A DNA stretch of 64,000 bases from Candidatus Latescibacterota bacterium (lineage in GTDB: Bacteria; Latescibacterota; UBA2968), in assembly GCA_022823725.1 (NCBI GenBank), contig JAJEHL010000026.1:1-64000 (forward strand), read 5' to 3'. Made by a program: the position numbers and the translations under genes. This document shows, in pieces, positions 1 to 8,311 of the stretch. A model generated the notes under the pieces. It saw only the letters and a program-made list of their open reading frames with translations, was not told the DNA's origin and searched no databases. Position 1 is the stretch's first letter; each line of letters starts with the position of its first letter.

Positions 1-195
1 CGCTGATTAAACCCTGCCGCGATGACAATCAAAACCAACAGCAAAACCCAACCCTACATTCTGGATCTCAGCAAAACCCTTCTGGATCGCGGCTTGAACC
101 CTGCCGCGATGACAATCAAAACCAACAGCAAAACCCTTCTGGATCGCGGCTTGAACCCTGCCGCGATGACGGGCGAGGCATGCCTCGCCCCTACA
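1..195 (+). repeat. Repeat A cluster (partial plus two copies) with one repeat B
   Basis: Two full copies of repeat A (73-113 and 130-170) follow a right-half fragment near 10-33. Each copy starts AAAACCCTTCTGG and contains ATCGCGGC, a short spacer, then GCCGCGAT, so it can fold into a hairpin. A longer unit (about 10-49 and 97-136) is tandemly duplicated around them. The second copy runs directly into the 20-bp palindrome GGGCGAGGCATGCCTCGCCC (repeat B, 171-190) followed by CTAC. No gene is supported here. Confidence 0.85.
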
Positions 196-213
196 ATACA
201 CAGCATCTTCCCC

Positions 214-320
214 ACTTCTTACTTCACACTTCTTACTTCACACTTCTTACTTCACACTTCTTACTTCACACTTCCTACTTCACACTTCTTACTTCACACT
301 TCCTACTTCACACTTGCCTC
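214..320 (+). repeat. Pyrimidine-rich tandem repeat (TTACTTCACACTTC units)
   Basis: A direct tandem repeat of about 14-15 bp, with TTCTTACTTCACAC and TTCCTACTTCACAC variants, fills the space upstream of the HAD hydrolase gene. Related tracts occur at 55164-55201, 62171-62219 and 63287-63326, always with the pyrimidine-rich strand on the given strand. The remaining bases to 373 show nothing beyond an AT-rich stretch. Confidence 0.85.
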
Positions 321-373
321 ATTCCCCATCTCATTATATAATTTGGAAACACAGTAAAAATGGACATACAACC

Positions 374-1225
374 ATGGAACCACAAAACCCAAAAAACATG
401 CGTGAACGCACGCCTGAAACCGTCCGCGGTGAAGAAACCGAGGAAGAGCAGATCATCGAGGAAGAAACCCTTGAAGAAACGCAACCCCTGCTCGAAGAAC
501 GGCTCACCTTGCGAAAACCGCTCGGCATATTATTTGACCTGGGCGACACCCTCTTGACATACCTCAAATTCGACCCAGAAGCCGGGCATGCAGCCACACT
601 TAACATCGCCAACAACCCATTGGGTTACACAGTCGCAGACATTGACAACCACATAAAAAGACTCAACCGCGACCTCATACCCCGCAGAGAAAAAGCACAG
701 GTAGAATTTCACCCCCACATCATCCAGCGCCACGTCTATGAAGCCCTGCACATCACCTTTGATCGCACACCTGAAGAAGTCGAACGCGTATTCTGGCGTG
801 CGGCAACATCCTGGCAGCCAGAACCGGGCATAGAATACGTCCTCGAAATATTGCGAAACAAAAACATCCCAATGGGCATCGTCAGCAACGCCGCATTTTG
901 CGGCCGCACATTGATGTGGGAAATCGAACAGCAGGGACTCGCGGACTACTTCCGCTTCCTCATGTCCAGCGCAGACTACTGGGTACGCAAACCCCACCCC
1001 CTCCTGTTGGAAACGGCCGCCGCCAAACTCGGCTTCAAACCCGCCGACATCTGGTATGTGGGCAACTCGCCGCAATACGATATCGCAGCCGCGCACAACG
1101 CCGGCATGGGCGCCGTATGGTACAACCGTCTGGACGACCCCCTCGATGGACCCGACCCCCATGTCGAAATCAAAAGCTGGCGCGAATTTTTAGAACTCGT
1201 CGAAGGCTTTTATTTAAAAATATAA
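374..1225 (+). CDS. HAD-superfamily hydrolase
   Basis: A 283-residue protein with the HAD phosphatase core. Motif I is LFDLGDTLL (about residue 53), with the nucleophilic Asp first. Motif II is IVSNAAF, and the motif III/IV region is KPHPLL followed by WYVGNSPQYDIAAAHNAGM, where the GNSPQYD acidic patch binds magnesium. The first 45 or so residues are an acidic, low-complexity extension rich in Glu. I chose ATG 374 because the upstream in-frame sequence lies in a simple repeat. The uronate isomerase-like gene starts 13 bp downstream, so the two are probably co-transcribed. Family knowledge points to a small-molecule phosphatase; the substrate cannot be read from the sequence. Confidence 0.85.
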   Translation: MEPQNPKNMRERTPETVRGEETEEEQIIEEETLEETQPLLEERLTLRKPLGILFDLGDTLLTYLKFDPEAGHAATLNIANNPLGYTVADIDNHIKRLNRDLIPRREKAQVEFHPHIIQRHVYEALHITFDRTPEEVERVFWRAATSWQPEPGIEYVLEILRNKNIPMGIVSNAAFCGRTLMWEIEQQGLADYFRFLMSSADYWVRKPHPLLLETAAAKLGFKPADIWYVGNSPQYDIAAAHNAGMGAVWYNRLDDPLDGPDPHVEIKSWREFLELVEGFYLKI

Positions 1226-1238
1226 AGGGAGAACCACG

Positions 1239-2474
1239 ATGTCCGATTTTTCAATCGCAGAAGCTGTACACAACGCATTTCAAAACCACGCCATCGTCGA
1301 TATACACACCCACCTCTACCCCGCCTCAATGGGCGAACTCTACCTGGCGGGACCCGACGAACTCCTCACCTATCACTACCTCAAAGCCGAATGCTCGCGC
1401 ATGTTACCCGACGGCGTCGCAGTTGACACATTCAACAACATGCCCACAGTCGAACAGGCCGACATCATCTGGCAACAACTCTTCGTTGGCAACAGTTCCC
1501 CAATCTCCGAAGCCCAACTCGGCGTCGTCACCGTCATGAACTGCCTGGGACTAAACCCCCGCGCAAAAGACCTGTCCGAATTTCGCGCATTCCACCAATC
1601 AAAAACACCCGAAGAATACACCGACATGGTCTTCGAAAGTGCTGGCGTCGCCTGTGTCTATATGACCAACGACCCCCTCGACGACACCGAAGGACCCATG
1701 TGGCAACAGGGCATCGACATCGACGCCCGCTTCAGGGCAGTCCTGCGCCTGGACAGCGCGCTCATGAACTGGCCCGCCCCCGCCGACAAACTCCGCGCAT
1801 TGGGATACGACGTCGAAGACCACCTATCCGACAAAACCTTTGCGGAACTGCGTCGCTACCTCACAGACTGGGCACAAAAAATGAACGCCCGATACATGGC
1901 CATATCGCTCCCCCCGGACTTTGCCTATCCCTCTGAAGACAGCATCTCACAAATGATGGGCAACGTCGTATATCCCACAGCCCGGGAACTGCAAATCCCC
2001 TCGGCAATGATGATCGGCGTCACCCGGCAAGTCAACCCAACCCTCAAAGACGGCGGCGACAGCCTGGGCAAATGGGACATCGCCAACCTCGAACGCATCG
2101 CACGCGACTGGCCCGACGTCAACTTCCTCATCACATTGCTCTCGCGCGAAAACCAGCACGAACTCTGCGTCACCGGACGCAAATTCCCCAACGTACACCC
2201 CTTTGGCTGCTGGTGGTTCTTGAACAACCCCAGCATCATCCGGGAAATCACAGCCGAACGCCTCGAACTCCTCGGCACCAGCTTTGTACCCCAGCACTCC
2301 GACGCCCGCATCCTGGACCAACTCCTCTACAAATGGACCCACTCCATCGGCGTCATAGCCCCGGTCTTCATCGACAAATACGAATCGCTGCGCGCCGCGG
2401 GCTGGCCCCTCACCCCGACGGACATCCAGCGCGACATCGCCACCATGTTTGGCGGCGGCAAATTACTGGACTAA
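1239..2474 (+). CDS. Uronate isomerase-like amidohydrolase-superfamily protein
   Basis: A 411-residue protein resembling the glucuronate/uronate isomerase family (UxaC-like, amidohydrolase fold). DIHTHLYP at residues 21-28 supplies the first metal-binding HxH. LLTYHYLKAE matches the HYxxR-like substrate loop region, and a late SDARILDQLLYKW resembles the family's C-terminal Asp segment. It is shorter than typical UxaC (about 470 residues). A ribosome-binding site (AAAGGGAGAA) precedes ATG 1239. Its partner upstream is a HAD phosphatase. A role in sugar-acid catabolism is an inference; other metal-dependent hydrolase activities of the superfamily are possible. Confidence 0.7.
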   Translation: MSDFSIAEAVHNAFQNHAIVDIHTHLYPASMGELYLAGPDELLTYHYLKAECSRMLPDGVAVDTFNNMPTVEQADIIWQQLFVGNSSPISEAQLGVVTVMNCLGLNPRAKDLSEFRAFHQSKTPEEYTDMVFESAGVACVYMTNDPLDDTEGPMWQQGIDIDARFRAVLRLDSALMNWPAPADKLRALGYDVEDHLSDKTFAELRRYLTDWAQKMNARYMAISLPPDFAYPSEDSISQMMGNVVYPTARELQIPSAMMIGVTRQVNPTLKDGGDSLGKWDIANLERIARDWPDVNFLITLLSRENQHELCVTGRKFPNVHPFGCWWFLNNPSIIREITAERLELLGTSFVPQHSDARILDQLLYKWTHSIGVIAPVFIDKYESLRAAGWPLTPTDIQRDIATMFGGGKLLD

Positions 2475-2482
2475 TAACAACC

Positions 2483-2549
2483 AAAATCTTCTGGATCGCG
2501 GCTAAGCATGTCCCCGCATGATTTAAGCGGGGAACCCTGCCGCGATGAC
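2483..2549 (+). repeat. Repeat A with a nested GC hairpin
   Basis: A repeat A copy opened by an insertion. Between ATCGCGGCT and GCCGCGATGAC lies a second stem, CCCCGC (2512-2517) with GCGGGG (2527-2532). This nested hairpin resembles the repeat D stem-loops at 4754 and 13013. Confidence 0.8.
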
Positions 2550-2572
2550 AGCTCTATCGACAGGGTTAAGTG

Positions 2573-3103
2573 ATGCATAAGATGATTACTAAAATCTTCT
2601 GGATTGTAGTCGCCCTTCTTCTCTCATCCGGATCGGGGTTGTGTACACCCTATAAAATCTATATCTTTATGGGAGAAACATGTCCGATCTCGCGGCATTA
2701 CACCTTGACACTCAAAGAATTGCACGCGCAGTACGCATCTGAAAAACTCGAATTCACCGGCATATTCCCCAATCGACTCTCTACCCCAGCCACAATAGCC
2801 GCGTTTAAAGAAAAATACGCCTTGCCATTCACCTGCATCGGGGACGCCACCCACACATGGGTGAACCGACTGGGAGCAACCATCACGCCAGAAGTCGTCG
2901 TTGCCGACACATCGCACACAGCCATCTATCGGGGGCGCATTGACAACACCTTTGCGAGCCTGGGCAAAAGACGCCGCGTTATCACCGAACACGACCTCGC
3001 AGATGTACTGAATGCTCTGAAGAATGAAAAAACCCCGGCATTTCGCCAAACCCGGGCCATTGGCTGCATCATAACCTCAGGGCAAAAAACAAAACAGGAA
3101 TAA
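2573..3103 (+). CDS. Exported thioredoxin-like (redoxin) protein
   Basis: A 176-residue protein with an N-terminal hydrophobic segment (about residues 6-20, signal peptide) followed by a thioredoxin-like beginning. In YKIYIFMGETCPISRHY, CPIS sits where thioredoxins carry CxxC. The single Cys suggests a CxxS-type or structural redoxin rather than a classic disulfide reductase. It ends 4 bp before the cytochrome/copper monooxygenase gene, so the two form an operon. In related gene pairs a redoxin precedes such copper proteins, and a role in metal or disulfide handling is plausible. ATG 2573 is preferred for its AGGG spacing; ATG 2582 is possible. The first codons overlap a sequence that matches repeat A. 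Confidence 0.7.
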   Translation: MHKMITKIFWIVVALLLSSGSGLCTPYKIYIFMGETCPISRHYTLTLKELHAQYASEKLEFTGIFPNRLSTPATIAAFKEKYALPFTCIGDATHTWVNRLGATITPEVVVADTSHTAIYRGRIDNTFASLGKRRRVITEHDLADVLNALKNEKTPAFRQTRAIGCIITSGQKTKQE

Positions 3104-3107
3104 AGCC

Positions 3108-4649
3108 ATGCGCCCAATATCCCTCTCCATACTCGCGATACTCCTCGCCGTTGCTTCGCCACATGCGAAACCTCCCACCTTTAGCGAACACGTCTCGTCA
3201 ATCATATACAACAACTGCACATCGTGTCATCGAAACGGTGAAATAGGGCCTATGCCCCTCACAAATTACAGCGAAATCGCGGCTTATGCAGACATGATCA
3301 AACACGTCACAGAAACCCAGTACATGCCCCCGTGGAAACCCGATTACAACTACAGCCAGCACATCGGCGCAAGAACACTCACCAAAACAGAAATCAACAC
3401 CATCGCAAACTGGGTCAACGCGGGCTTTCCCCAGGGCGATATCGCCCTTGAAGCCTCCATGCCGGAATTTCCAACAGGCTCTGTACTCGGCACCCCCGAC
3501 CTCGTACTCACCATGGCAGAACCCTTTACCATCCGCGGCGACAATGAGGATCAGTACCAGGTCTTCGTCATCCCGACCCACCTCACAGAAGACCGGGAAG
3601 TCGAAGCCGTTGAATTTCGCCCTGGCAACAGCAGAATCGTCCACCACGCCCTCATTGGTGCCGACATCACCGGCACTGCCCGCCAAAGAGACCTCGAAAC
3701 CCCGGAATACGGCTACGAATCCTTTGGTGCATTCGGCGCGCCAACCGCTGTTGTCCTGCCCGGATACACACCCGGCGCAAAACCCTCGATATATCCCAAA
3801 GGCGTTGGACACATACTCCCCAAAAACTCCGACTTATTGATCCAGGTACACTACGCACCCTGGCCGCTTGCAGAATCCGATCAATCCAGCATCAACATAT
3901 TCTTCAAAAAAGAACCCATCGAAAGAGAAGTGGGCTTTATCAGCTTTGCACCGCTCACCACCGACGGTAAAACACTCAGCAGAATATTCAGGGTCCTGCT
4001 CGGAGAGGAACGACACGGCGGCACTCCCGTAGAAAAGATTCGAATCAACGATATCTTTATCATCCCGAAAGATCGGGTCAAAACATTTCACACGACACTC
4101 TTCATCAATCGGGATATCAGCCTTCTGTCCATCTACCCACACATGCACTTGCTGGGCAAATCCTGGGAAATCTATGCCACGGATCCACAGGGCAACCGCA
4201 CCAACCTCATCCGTATTGAAGACTGGGATTTTAACTGGCAAGGCAATTACACCTTCACCCAATATCAGAAAATAACTGCGGGATCCCAAATCCACGCCAT
4301 TACCACCTACGACAACACCACAAACAACCCGCTCAACCCCAACTCCCCCCCCCGCCAATCGACCTGGGGCGAAAAAACCACCGATGAAATGCTCCTGGCG
4401 GTCATGGAATACATACCCTACCGACCAGGCGATGAAAACATCGCCCTCACCGTTGGCAGGGGCGGCGAAATAAGCATAGACTTCAATGGCAATGGACAAA
4501 AGGACTTTGCCGACTTTCTCCTATTCGTCCAGAACTTTGGCCTGACCCGAAGCGACGCCAGCTATCAGCGTCACTTTGACCTCAACGGAGATGGACACAT
4601 CAACTTTACCGACTTTATCATCTTCGCCAATCAATTTAGCGCGGGATAA
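3108..4649 (+). CDS. Cytochrome c / type II copper monooxygenase fusion with dockerin-like C-terminus
   Basis: A 513-residue exported protein. Residues 1-20 look like a signal peptide. CTSCH (37-41) is a c-type heme site, and QYMPPW downstream is typical of the cytochrome module fused to these enzymes. The middle resembles the copper type II ascorbate-dependent monooxygenase fold (PHM/DBH). It has a His pair (179-180, VHHALIG), His 248 (IQVHYAP), an HxH (345 and 347, YPHMHLLGK) and Met 428 (DEMLLAVM), matching the expected CuH and CuM ligands. The C-terminus holds two calcium-loop repeats like dockerin type I (DFNGNGQKDFADF and FDLNGDGHINFTDF). It likely acts outside the cytoplasm with the redoxin encoded upstream. 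The substrate is unknown. Confidence 0.8.
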   Translation: MRPISLSILAILLAVASPHAKPPTFSEHVSSIIYNNCTSCHRNGEIGPMPLTNYSEIAAYADMIKHVTETQYMPPWKPDYNYSQHIGARTLTKTEINTIANWVNAGFPQGDIALEASMPEFPTGSVLGTPDLVLTMAEPFTIRGDNEDQYQVFVIPTHLTEDREVEAVEFRPGNSRIVHHALIGADITGTARQRDLETPEYGYESFGAFGAPTAVVLPGYTPGAKPSIYPKGVGHILPKNSDLLIQVHYAPWPLAESDQSSINIFFKKEPIEREVGFISFAPLTTDGKTLSRIFRVLLGEERHGGTPVEKIRINDIFIIPKDRVKTFHTTLFINRDISLLSIYPHMHLLGKSWEIYATDPQGNRTNLIRIEDWDFNWQGNYTFTQYQKITAGSQIHAITTYDNTTNNPLNPNSPPRQSTWGEKTTDEMLLAVMEYIPYRPGDENIALTVGRGGEISIDFNGNGQKDFADFLLFVQNFGLTRSDASYQRHFDLNGDGHINFTDFIIFANQFSAG

Positions 4650-4654
4650 AACCA

Positions 4655-4684
4655 AAAAAGGGGCAACCTTCGTGGTTGCCCCAA
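4655..4684 (-). terminator. Rho-independent terminator for the PhyH pair
   Basis: Stem GGGGCAACC (4660-4668) pairs with GGTTGCCCC (4674-4682) around a 5-base loop. The given strand has an A-run just before the stem, so on the minus strand the hairpin is followed by a T-run. This suits termination of the minus-strand dioxygenase operon; it lies 11 bp past the convergent plus-strand gene. Confidence 0.75.
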
Positions 4685-4688
4685 TAAT

Positions 4689-4776
4689 GGGCGAGGCATG
4701 CCTCGCCCCTACCGTTTCATCTGCGTCATCCCTGCTTACACCCGCAGAGCCTGCCCCGTAGTGTTTTTATACGGGG
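4689..4776 (+). repeat. Repeat B palindrome and a repeat D stem-loop
   Basis: GGGCGAGGCATGCCTCGCCC lies at 4689-4708, followed by CCTAC as in other copies. At 4754-4776 CCCCGTA pairs with TACGGGG around a T-rich loop. The same stem occurs at 13013-13035. The segment sits between convergent genes. Confidence 0.8.
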
Positions 4777-4792
4777 GACATGCCTGCGGATT

Positions 4793-5671
4793 TCACTCCA
4801 CAACCCGCGTTGTCTCGCCATCGGACTCCAGCAGAGGTAGCTGGCCCCCGTGGTGAACCCCAGGACCGTACAAAACAGCCTGTTGTTCTGGCGTCAATTC
4901 ATCGACCCAATCGCCATAGCGTTCCTGGGGCGTAAAATACTTACCCACAGCGCGCGCCGCTGCGCGAGAAGCGTACTTATAAAGCACAGAACGCCGTTCG
5001 CCATCGCTGCGCCACGGCAGTGTGCCATGCGTCATCGTCTCGGCAAAAAACAGCACATCGCCCGCCTTCATCACAGGTTGATAAACCAGACCCATATCGT
5101 CCTCTACGGAACGCACCTCAGCGGGTGTCGGCTCAGCCGTCTTATGACTCCCCGGCACACAGGCAAAACCACCATCCCCCTCATTCACATCCGTCAACTG
5201 CCACGCCACAGTAATCCCCCGGCAGAAAATCTTTCCATTCTGCTGGTGATACCACACCGACTGGCTAAACGGCTCCCCGCCACCGTGCAGTGTATGACCC
5301 TCTGCACCCTTGTGCGCGCTAATCAACAGCGGTCCGTGATCCAGGCGAAAACCCTTACCGCTAAACTCATTCAAACGGCTCACCACAACCGGATGAACCA
5401 ACAACTTCCGAAACGGCTCGCGATAGGGTTCGGGCCAGCCCAGCATACCCGTAAGCTCGCGCCTGCCCTCTTTGCCCGTAAGCGCAGACGAACCCCGCGC
5501 CAGACCGCCATCTTCAATAGACCGCGTCCTGATCTCATCCCCATAGTGATCAATCGCATCGTTACACGTCTTGACCTCATCTGCAGATAATGCCCCCCGC
5601 ACGACCAGATAGCCACGCAGGTCAAAAAAGTACTTCTCCTCTTCACTCACTGTATAAAGGTTATTGCCCAT
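4793..5671 (-). CDS. Phytanoyl-CoA dioxygenase (PhyH) family protein
   Basis: A 292-residue protein of the PhyH Fe(II)/2-oxoglutarate oxygenase family. It starts with FFDLRGYLVVRGALS, the usual opening of the fold, and contains WQLTDVNEGDGGFACVPGSHK followed by HGTLPW and RRSVLYKYA, which supply the distal His and the 2-oxoglutarate-binding Arg. Where many members have HxD there is YHQQNGK, so the iron site of this branch differs or uses other ligands. GAGGAG lies 9 bp upstream of ATG 5671. It is the second gene of a two-gene operon, 23 bp behind a paralog. The substrate is unknown. Confidence 0.85.
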   Translation of the reverse strand: MGNNLYTVSEEEKYFFDLRGYLVVRGALSADEVKTCNDAIDHYGDEIRTRSIEDGGLARGSSALTGKEGRRELTGMLGWPEPYREPFRKLLVHPVVVSRLNEFSGKGFRLDHGPLLISAHKGAEGHTLHGGGEPFSQSVWYHQQNGKIFCRGITVAWQLTDVNEGDGGFACVPGSHKTAEPTPAEVRSVEDDMGLVYQPVMKAGDVLFFAETMTHGTLPWRSDGERRSVLYKYASRAAARAVGKYFTPQERYGDWVDELTPEQQAVLYGPGVHHGGQLPLLESDGETTRVVE

Positions 5672-5694
5672 GGTAAAACGCTCCTCTTCTTATA

Positions 5695-6552
5695 CTATGC
5701 CTCTATCCGCACGACCCCATCATCACAGACCTCCAGAGACGGCACGCGGCCCTTGTGATTGGAATAAGGACCATACATAACCGACAACTGCTCGGGCGTC
5801 ATATCCTCGACAATCTCTCGATCCCAATAAATCTCCGGTGGCGACACCTCATGCGCAAGACCGCTGCGCGCACAGGTGCGAGCTGCGTATTTGAACAAAA
5901 TGGACCGCCGCGTCGTATCCAACTTCCACGGCGTTGCCCCGTGAGCTTGCGCGCTATCCATAAAAAAGATGACATCGCCAGCCTCCACCACGAGCTGTTG
6001 GATCAAACCCATATCATCATCTCCTGTATGCACGCCTTTTGGCAGGGGAAACATCGCTTTATGGCTCGATGGCACACAGGCAAACCCACCCATCCCCTCC
6101 TTGCAATCGTGCAACTGCCACGCCACAGTCACACCACCCACCCACGGCTTGCCGTTCTGATGGTGATACGCGACATGCGGCCGATGCGGATCGCCATTTC
6201 CGTGCATCGTATGGCCTGCCGTACCCTTATTACTCACAATAAACATCGGACCGTGATCCAGCCGAAACCCCGTGCCACACATCACATTGAGATACTGCAC
6301 CAGCACCGGATGTGCCAGCATCTCCCGAAAAGGATCGCAATCTGGCTCTGGAAACTCGAGAATACCGGGCAACATAGGACGCCCCGTACCGGCAAAAGCA
6401 ACCGAATCCCTCGCCGTAGAACCACCGACCTGAACCCGATCCCAGTAGCGATCCACAACATCATTCGCCCGCGCAACCTCCTCTGTTGACAACACACCTT
6501 TCACAACGAGGTATCCCGTCAAATCCCAGAAATACCGCTCGCGCGCATCCAT
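5695..6552 (-). CDS. Phytanoyl-CoA dioxygenase (PhyH) family protein, paralog
   Basis: A 285-residue paralog of the following gene, with matching blocks YFWDLTGYLVVKGVLS, GFRLDHGPMFIVSNKG, HHQNGKPW, GGFACVPSSHK, HGATPW and RRSILFKYAAR. I chose ATG 6552 (MDARERYFWD) because GAGGAG precedes it at good spacing. The upstream extension to 6675 is AT-rich and unlike the family. As in its partner, HHQNGK stands where HxD would be expected. The pair probably arose by tandem duplication and may act on related substrates. Their divergent neighbour is the toxin-antitoxin pair. Confidence 0.85.
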   Translation of the reverse strand: MDARERYFWDLTGYLVVKGVLSTEEVARANDVVDRYWDRVQVGGSTARDSVAFAGTGRPMLPGILEFPEPDCDPFREMLAHPVLVQYLNVMCGTGFRLDHGPMFIVSNKGTAGHTMHGNGDPHRPHVAYHHQNGKPWVGGVTVAWQLHDCKEGMGGFACVPSSHKAMFPLPKGVHTGDDDMGLIQQLVVEAGDVIFFMDSAQAHGATPWKLDTTRRSILFKYAARTCARSGLAHEVSPPEIYWDREIVEDMTPEQLSVMYGPYSNHKGRVPSLEVCDDGVVRIEA

Positions 6553-6764
6553 AAGGCATCTCCTCTTGAGACAGGTGAATATTTTTTTAACATGAATATC
6601 AATGAACCTAAAATTTTCAAAAGTCAATTTTTTTCGACAGGGCGCAGGGAGAAAATTACGGCACAGGAGATACATTCTATTTTAAACTGAACTTTGAAAC
6701 CAAATTTTATTCAAAGAAATCCTTGATGGTGTACAGAATTGTGCATACATTTTGGGTAATTATT

Positions 6765-6786
6765 TGGTATAATTTTGTAAAAGGAG
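6765..6786 (+). promoter_or_regulatory. Extended -10 promoter and RBS for the toxin-antitoxin pair
   Basis: TATAAT at 6768-6773 is preceded by TGG, giving an extended -10 (TGnTATAAT). No strong -35 is visible. The antitoxin ATG is 19 bp further on, with AAGGAGA (6780-6786) as ribosome-binding site, so the leader is very short. The surrounding 200 bp are clearly AT-richer than the neighbouring genes. Confidence 0.6.
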
Positions 6787-6792
6787 ATAGAT

Positions 6793-7041
6793 ATGGCAAC
6801 CACAACCGTGAGAATTGACGAAGCAACCCGGGATAAACTCAGAATCATTGCGAACAGCGAAAACGAGCCTATACACGTTATTCTGGAGCGTGCAATTGAA
6901 GATTATCGCCGCAAGCGTTTCTTGGAAGATGCGAATCGCGCTTACAACGCGCTCCGTCAGAATCAAAAGGCCTGGGCAGAAGAATTAGAAGAGCGTGCAG
7001 TATGGGATGCAACACTTTCAGACAACCTTGAGGATGAGTAA
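6793..7041 (+). CDS. Ribbon-helix-helix antitoxin (MazE-like role)
   Basis: An 82-residue protein whose N-terminus (TTVRIDEATRDKLRIIA) fits a ribbon-helix-helix DNA-binding domain. The acidic, helical C-terminal half (about 45-82) is the sort of segment that wraps the toxin. Its last codons overlap the toxin start (ATGAGTAA), implying translational coupling. It would repress its own promoter and neutralise the MazF-like partner. The gene is AT-rich compared with the dioxygenase genes beside it, consistent with acquisition by transfer. Confidence 0.8.
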   Translation: MATTTVRIDEATRDKLRIIANSENEPIHVILERAIEDYRRKRFLEDANRAYNALRQNQKAWAEELEERAVWDATLSDNLEDE

Positions 7042-7408
7042 ACATCTACACCATGAGAAATTAAGAATGCCAGAAATATTAAGAGGAGAAATTTGGTTGG
7101 TTGACTTGAATCCAACCCGAGGCCATGAACAAGCAGGTACACGTCCTTGTTTAATTGTATCAGTAGATATTTTTAATCAGGGACCAGCAGGTCTGGTTGT
7201 CGTTCTTCCACTCACTACTCAAAATAAAAGAATTCCCTTCCATGTGGAAGTATCTCCACCAGAAGGTGGAATAAAAACACTGAGTTTTATCAAGTGCGAA
7301 GACATCCGAGCCGTTAGCACAGGACGGCTAAAAAATAGATGGGGTGCGGTTTCCGTAGAAACTCTAACAGCTATTGAGGATCGACTACGCATTTTGCTCA
7401 ATATCTAA
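7034..7408 (+). CDS. MazF/PemK-family endoribonuclease toxin
   Basis: A 124-residue protein (113 if started at ATG 7067). It carries the MazF/PemK pattern: RGEIWLVDLNPTRGHEQAGTRPCLIVS, then VVVLPLTT, then LSFIKCEDIRAVSTGRL. These are the usual beta-barrel core and the Arg/Thr/Ser active-site region of mRNA interferases. ATG 7034 overlaps the antitoxin stop; ATG 7067 (MPEILRGEIW) is the start usual in the family. The proteins likely form a toxin-antitoxin complex in the cytoplasm. Confidence 0.85.
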   Translation: MSKHLHHEKLRMPEILRGEIWLVDLNPTRGHEQAGTRPCLIVSVDIFNQGPAGLVVVLPLTTQNKRIPFHVEVSPPEGGIKTLSFIKCEDIRAVSTGRLKNRWGAVSVETLTAIEDRLRILLNI

Positions 7409-7424
7409 ATTCATCATTTTTGGG

Positions 7425-8294
7425 TCAAAACAAATCCATTTGCACAGGCGCCTCTTCCACCTGTTCCGCGGGCCAGGGCGGCATCTCGCCGACATCTATA
7501 TCCCCGGACAGCATCTGGTGAAAATGGCGCGCCAACTGCGGCGCGTAAAAATCATCGGGTGCGTGCATAAACACAAAAGGCGTTCGCCCCTCGCGTATCC
7601 AATTGGCGACCACCGGCACCCACTCTTTAAGAAGCGGCAAATTCTTCTCAACCTCGGGATGCCCGACAAATCTCACAAAAGGAAAACGCCCCGTCGCAAG
7701 AAACCGAACGGGGACCTTTGGCTTTTTTCGCTGTGCTTCGCGCCCTGCAGCATCATCCGACCGCGTACTGTGCAACCCCCGCGTATCAAAAACCACGCGA
7801 TCCACCCCATGGCTCTTGAGCACAGCATTCAACTCATTTTCTGCCTCGGCAAAAAACAGATGGTGCCGGATCTCCACCGCATAAGAAAACGTATCGGGTA
7901 GCGCGTCTAAAAACCTGTCCAGCACCGGCAAATCAGCCGGCCCAAAAGAGGGCGGCAACTGCAAAAATGACGGACCCACCCGACCCTGTAACACCGTGAG
8001 AACATCCAAAAACGCAGCCGTCTCCAACTCGGCATTTCGCAACCGCTTATCGTGGCTAATCGCACGCGGAAACTTGAGCGCAAAGCGAAAACCCGGCGGC
8101 GTATCAGCCAGCCAGCGCAACGCGGCTTTTTCCGAAGGCAAACCGTAAAAAGTAGTATTGCCCTCCACAGTATTAAACACAGAAGCGTATTGTTTCAAAA
8201 AATCTTTCTGCGCAACATCGGGCGCAAACAACTCGCCCACCCACGCTTTATTGCCCCAAATCGGACAGCCCAAAAAATATCGTTCAATGCTCAT
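7425..8294 (-). CDS. DUF72 family protein
   Basis: A 289-residue TIM-barrel-like DUF72 protein. Recognisable blocks are FLGCPIWGNKAWVG at the N-terminus, YASVFNTVEGNTTFYGLPS, GFRFALKFPRAISHDKRL, and the later FVFMHAPDDFYAPQLARHFH. The family's reaction is unknown. I chose ATG 8294 (MSIERYFLG) over an upstream start because AGGGGCGG lies before it. It follows the glycosidase gene on the same strand with a 17-bp gap, so they may share a transcript. Confidence 0.85.
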   Translation of the reverse strand: MSIERYFLGCPIWGNKAWVGELFAPDVAQKDFLKQYASVFNTVEGNTTFYGLPSEKAALRWLADTPPGFRFALKFPRAISHDKRLRNAELETAAFLDVLTVLQGRVGPSFLQLPPSFGPADLPVLDRFLDALPDTFSYAVEIRHHLFFAEAENELNAVLKSHGVDRVVFDTRGLHSTRSDDAAGREAQRKKPKVPVRFLATGRFPFVRFVGHPEVEKNLPLLKEWVPVVANWIREGRTPFVFMHAPDDFYAPQLARHFHQMLSGDIDVGEMPPWPAEQVEEAPVQMDLF

Positions 8295-8311
8295 GACCGC
8301 CCCTGTATAGA

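Noticed and set aside
1-201. Short frames encoding a GEACLAP-type motif at repeat B copies.
   Set aside because: The same peptide appears at every repeat B because the palindrome itself is translated. It is not a gene family.
214-320. A CRISPR array in the TTACTTCACACTTC tandem.
   Set aside because: Units are about 14-15 bp and directly adjacent with no unique spacers, and no cas gene is present.
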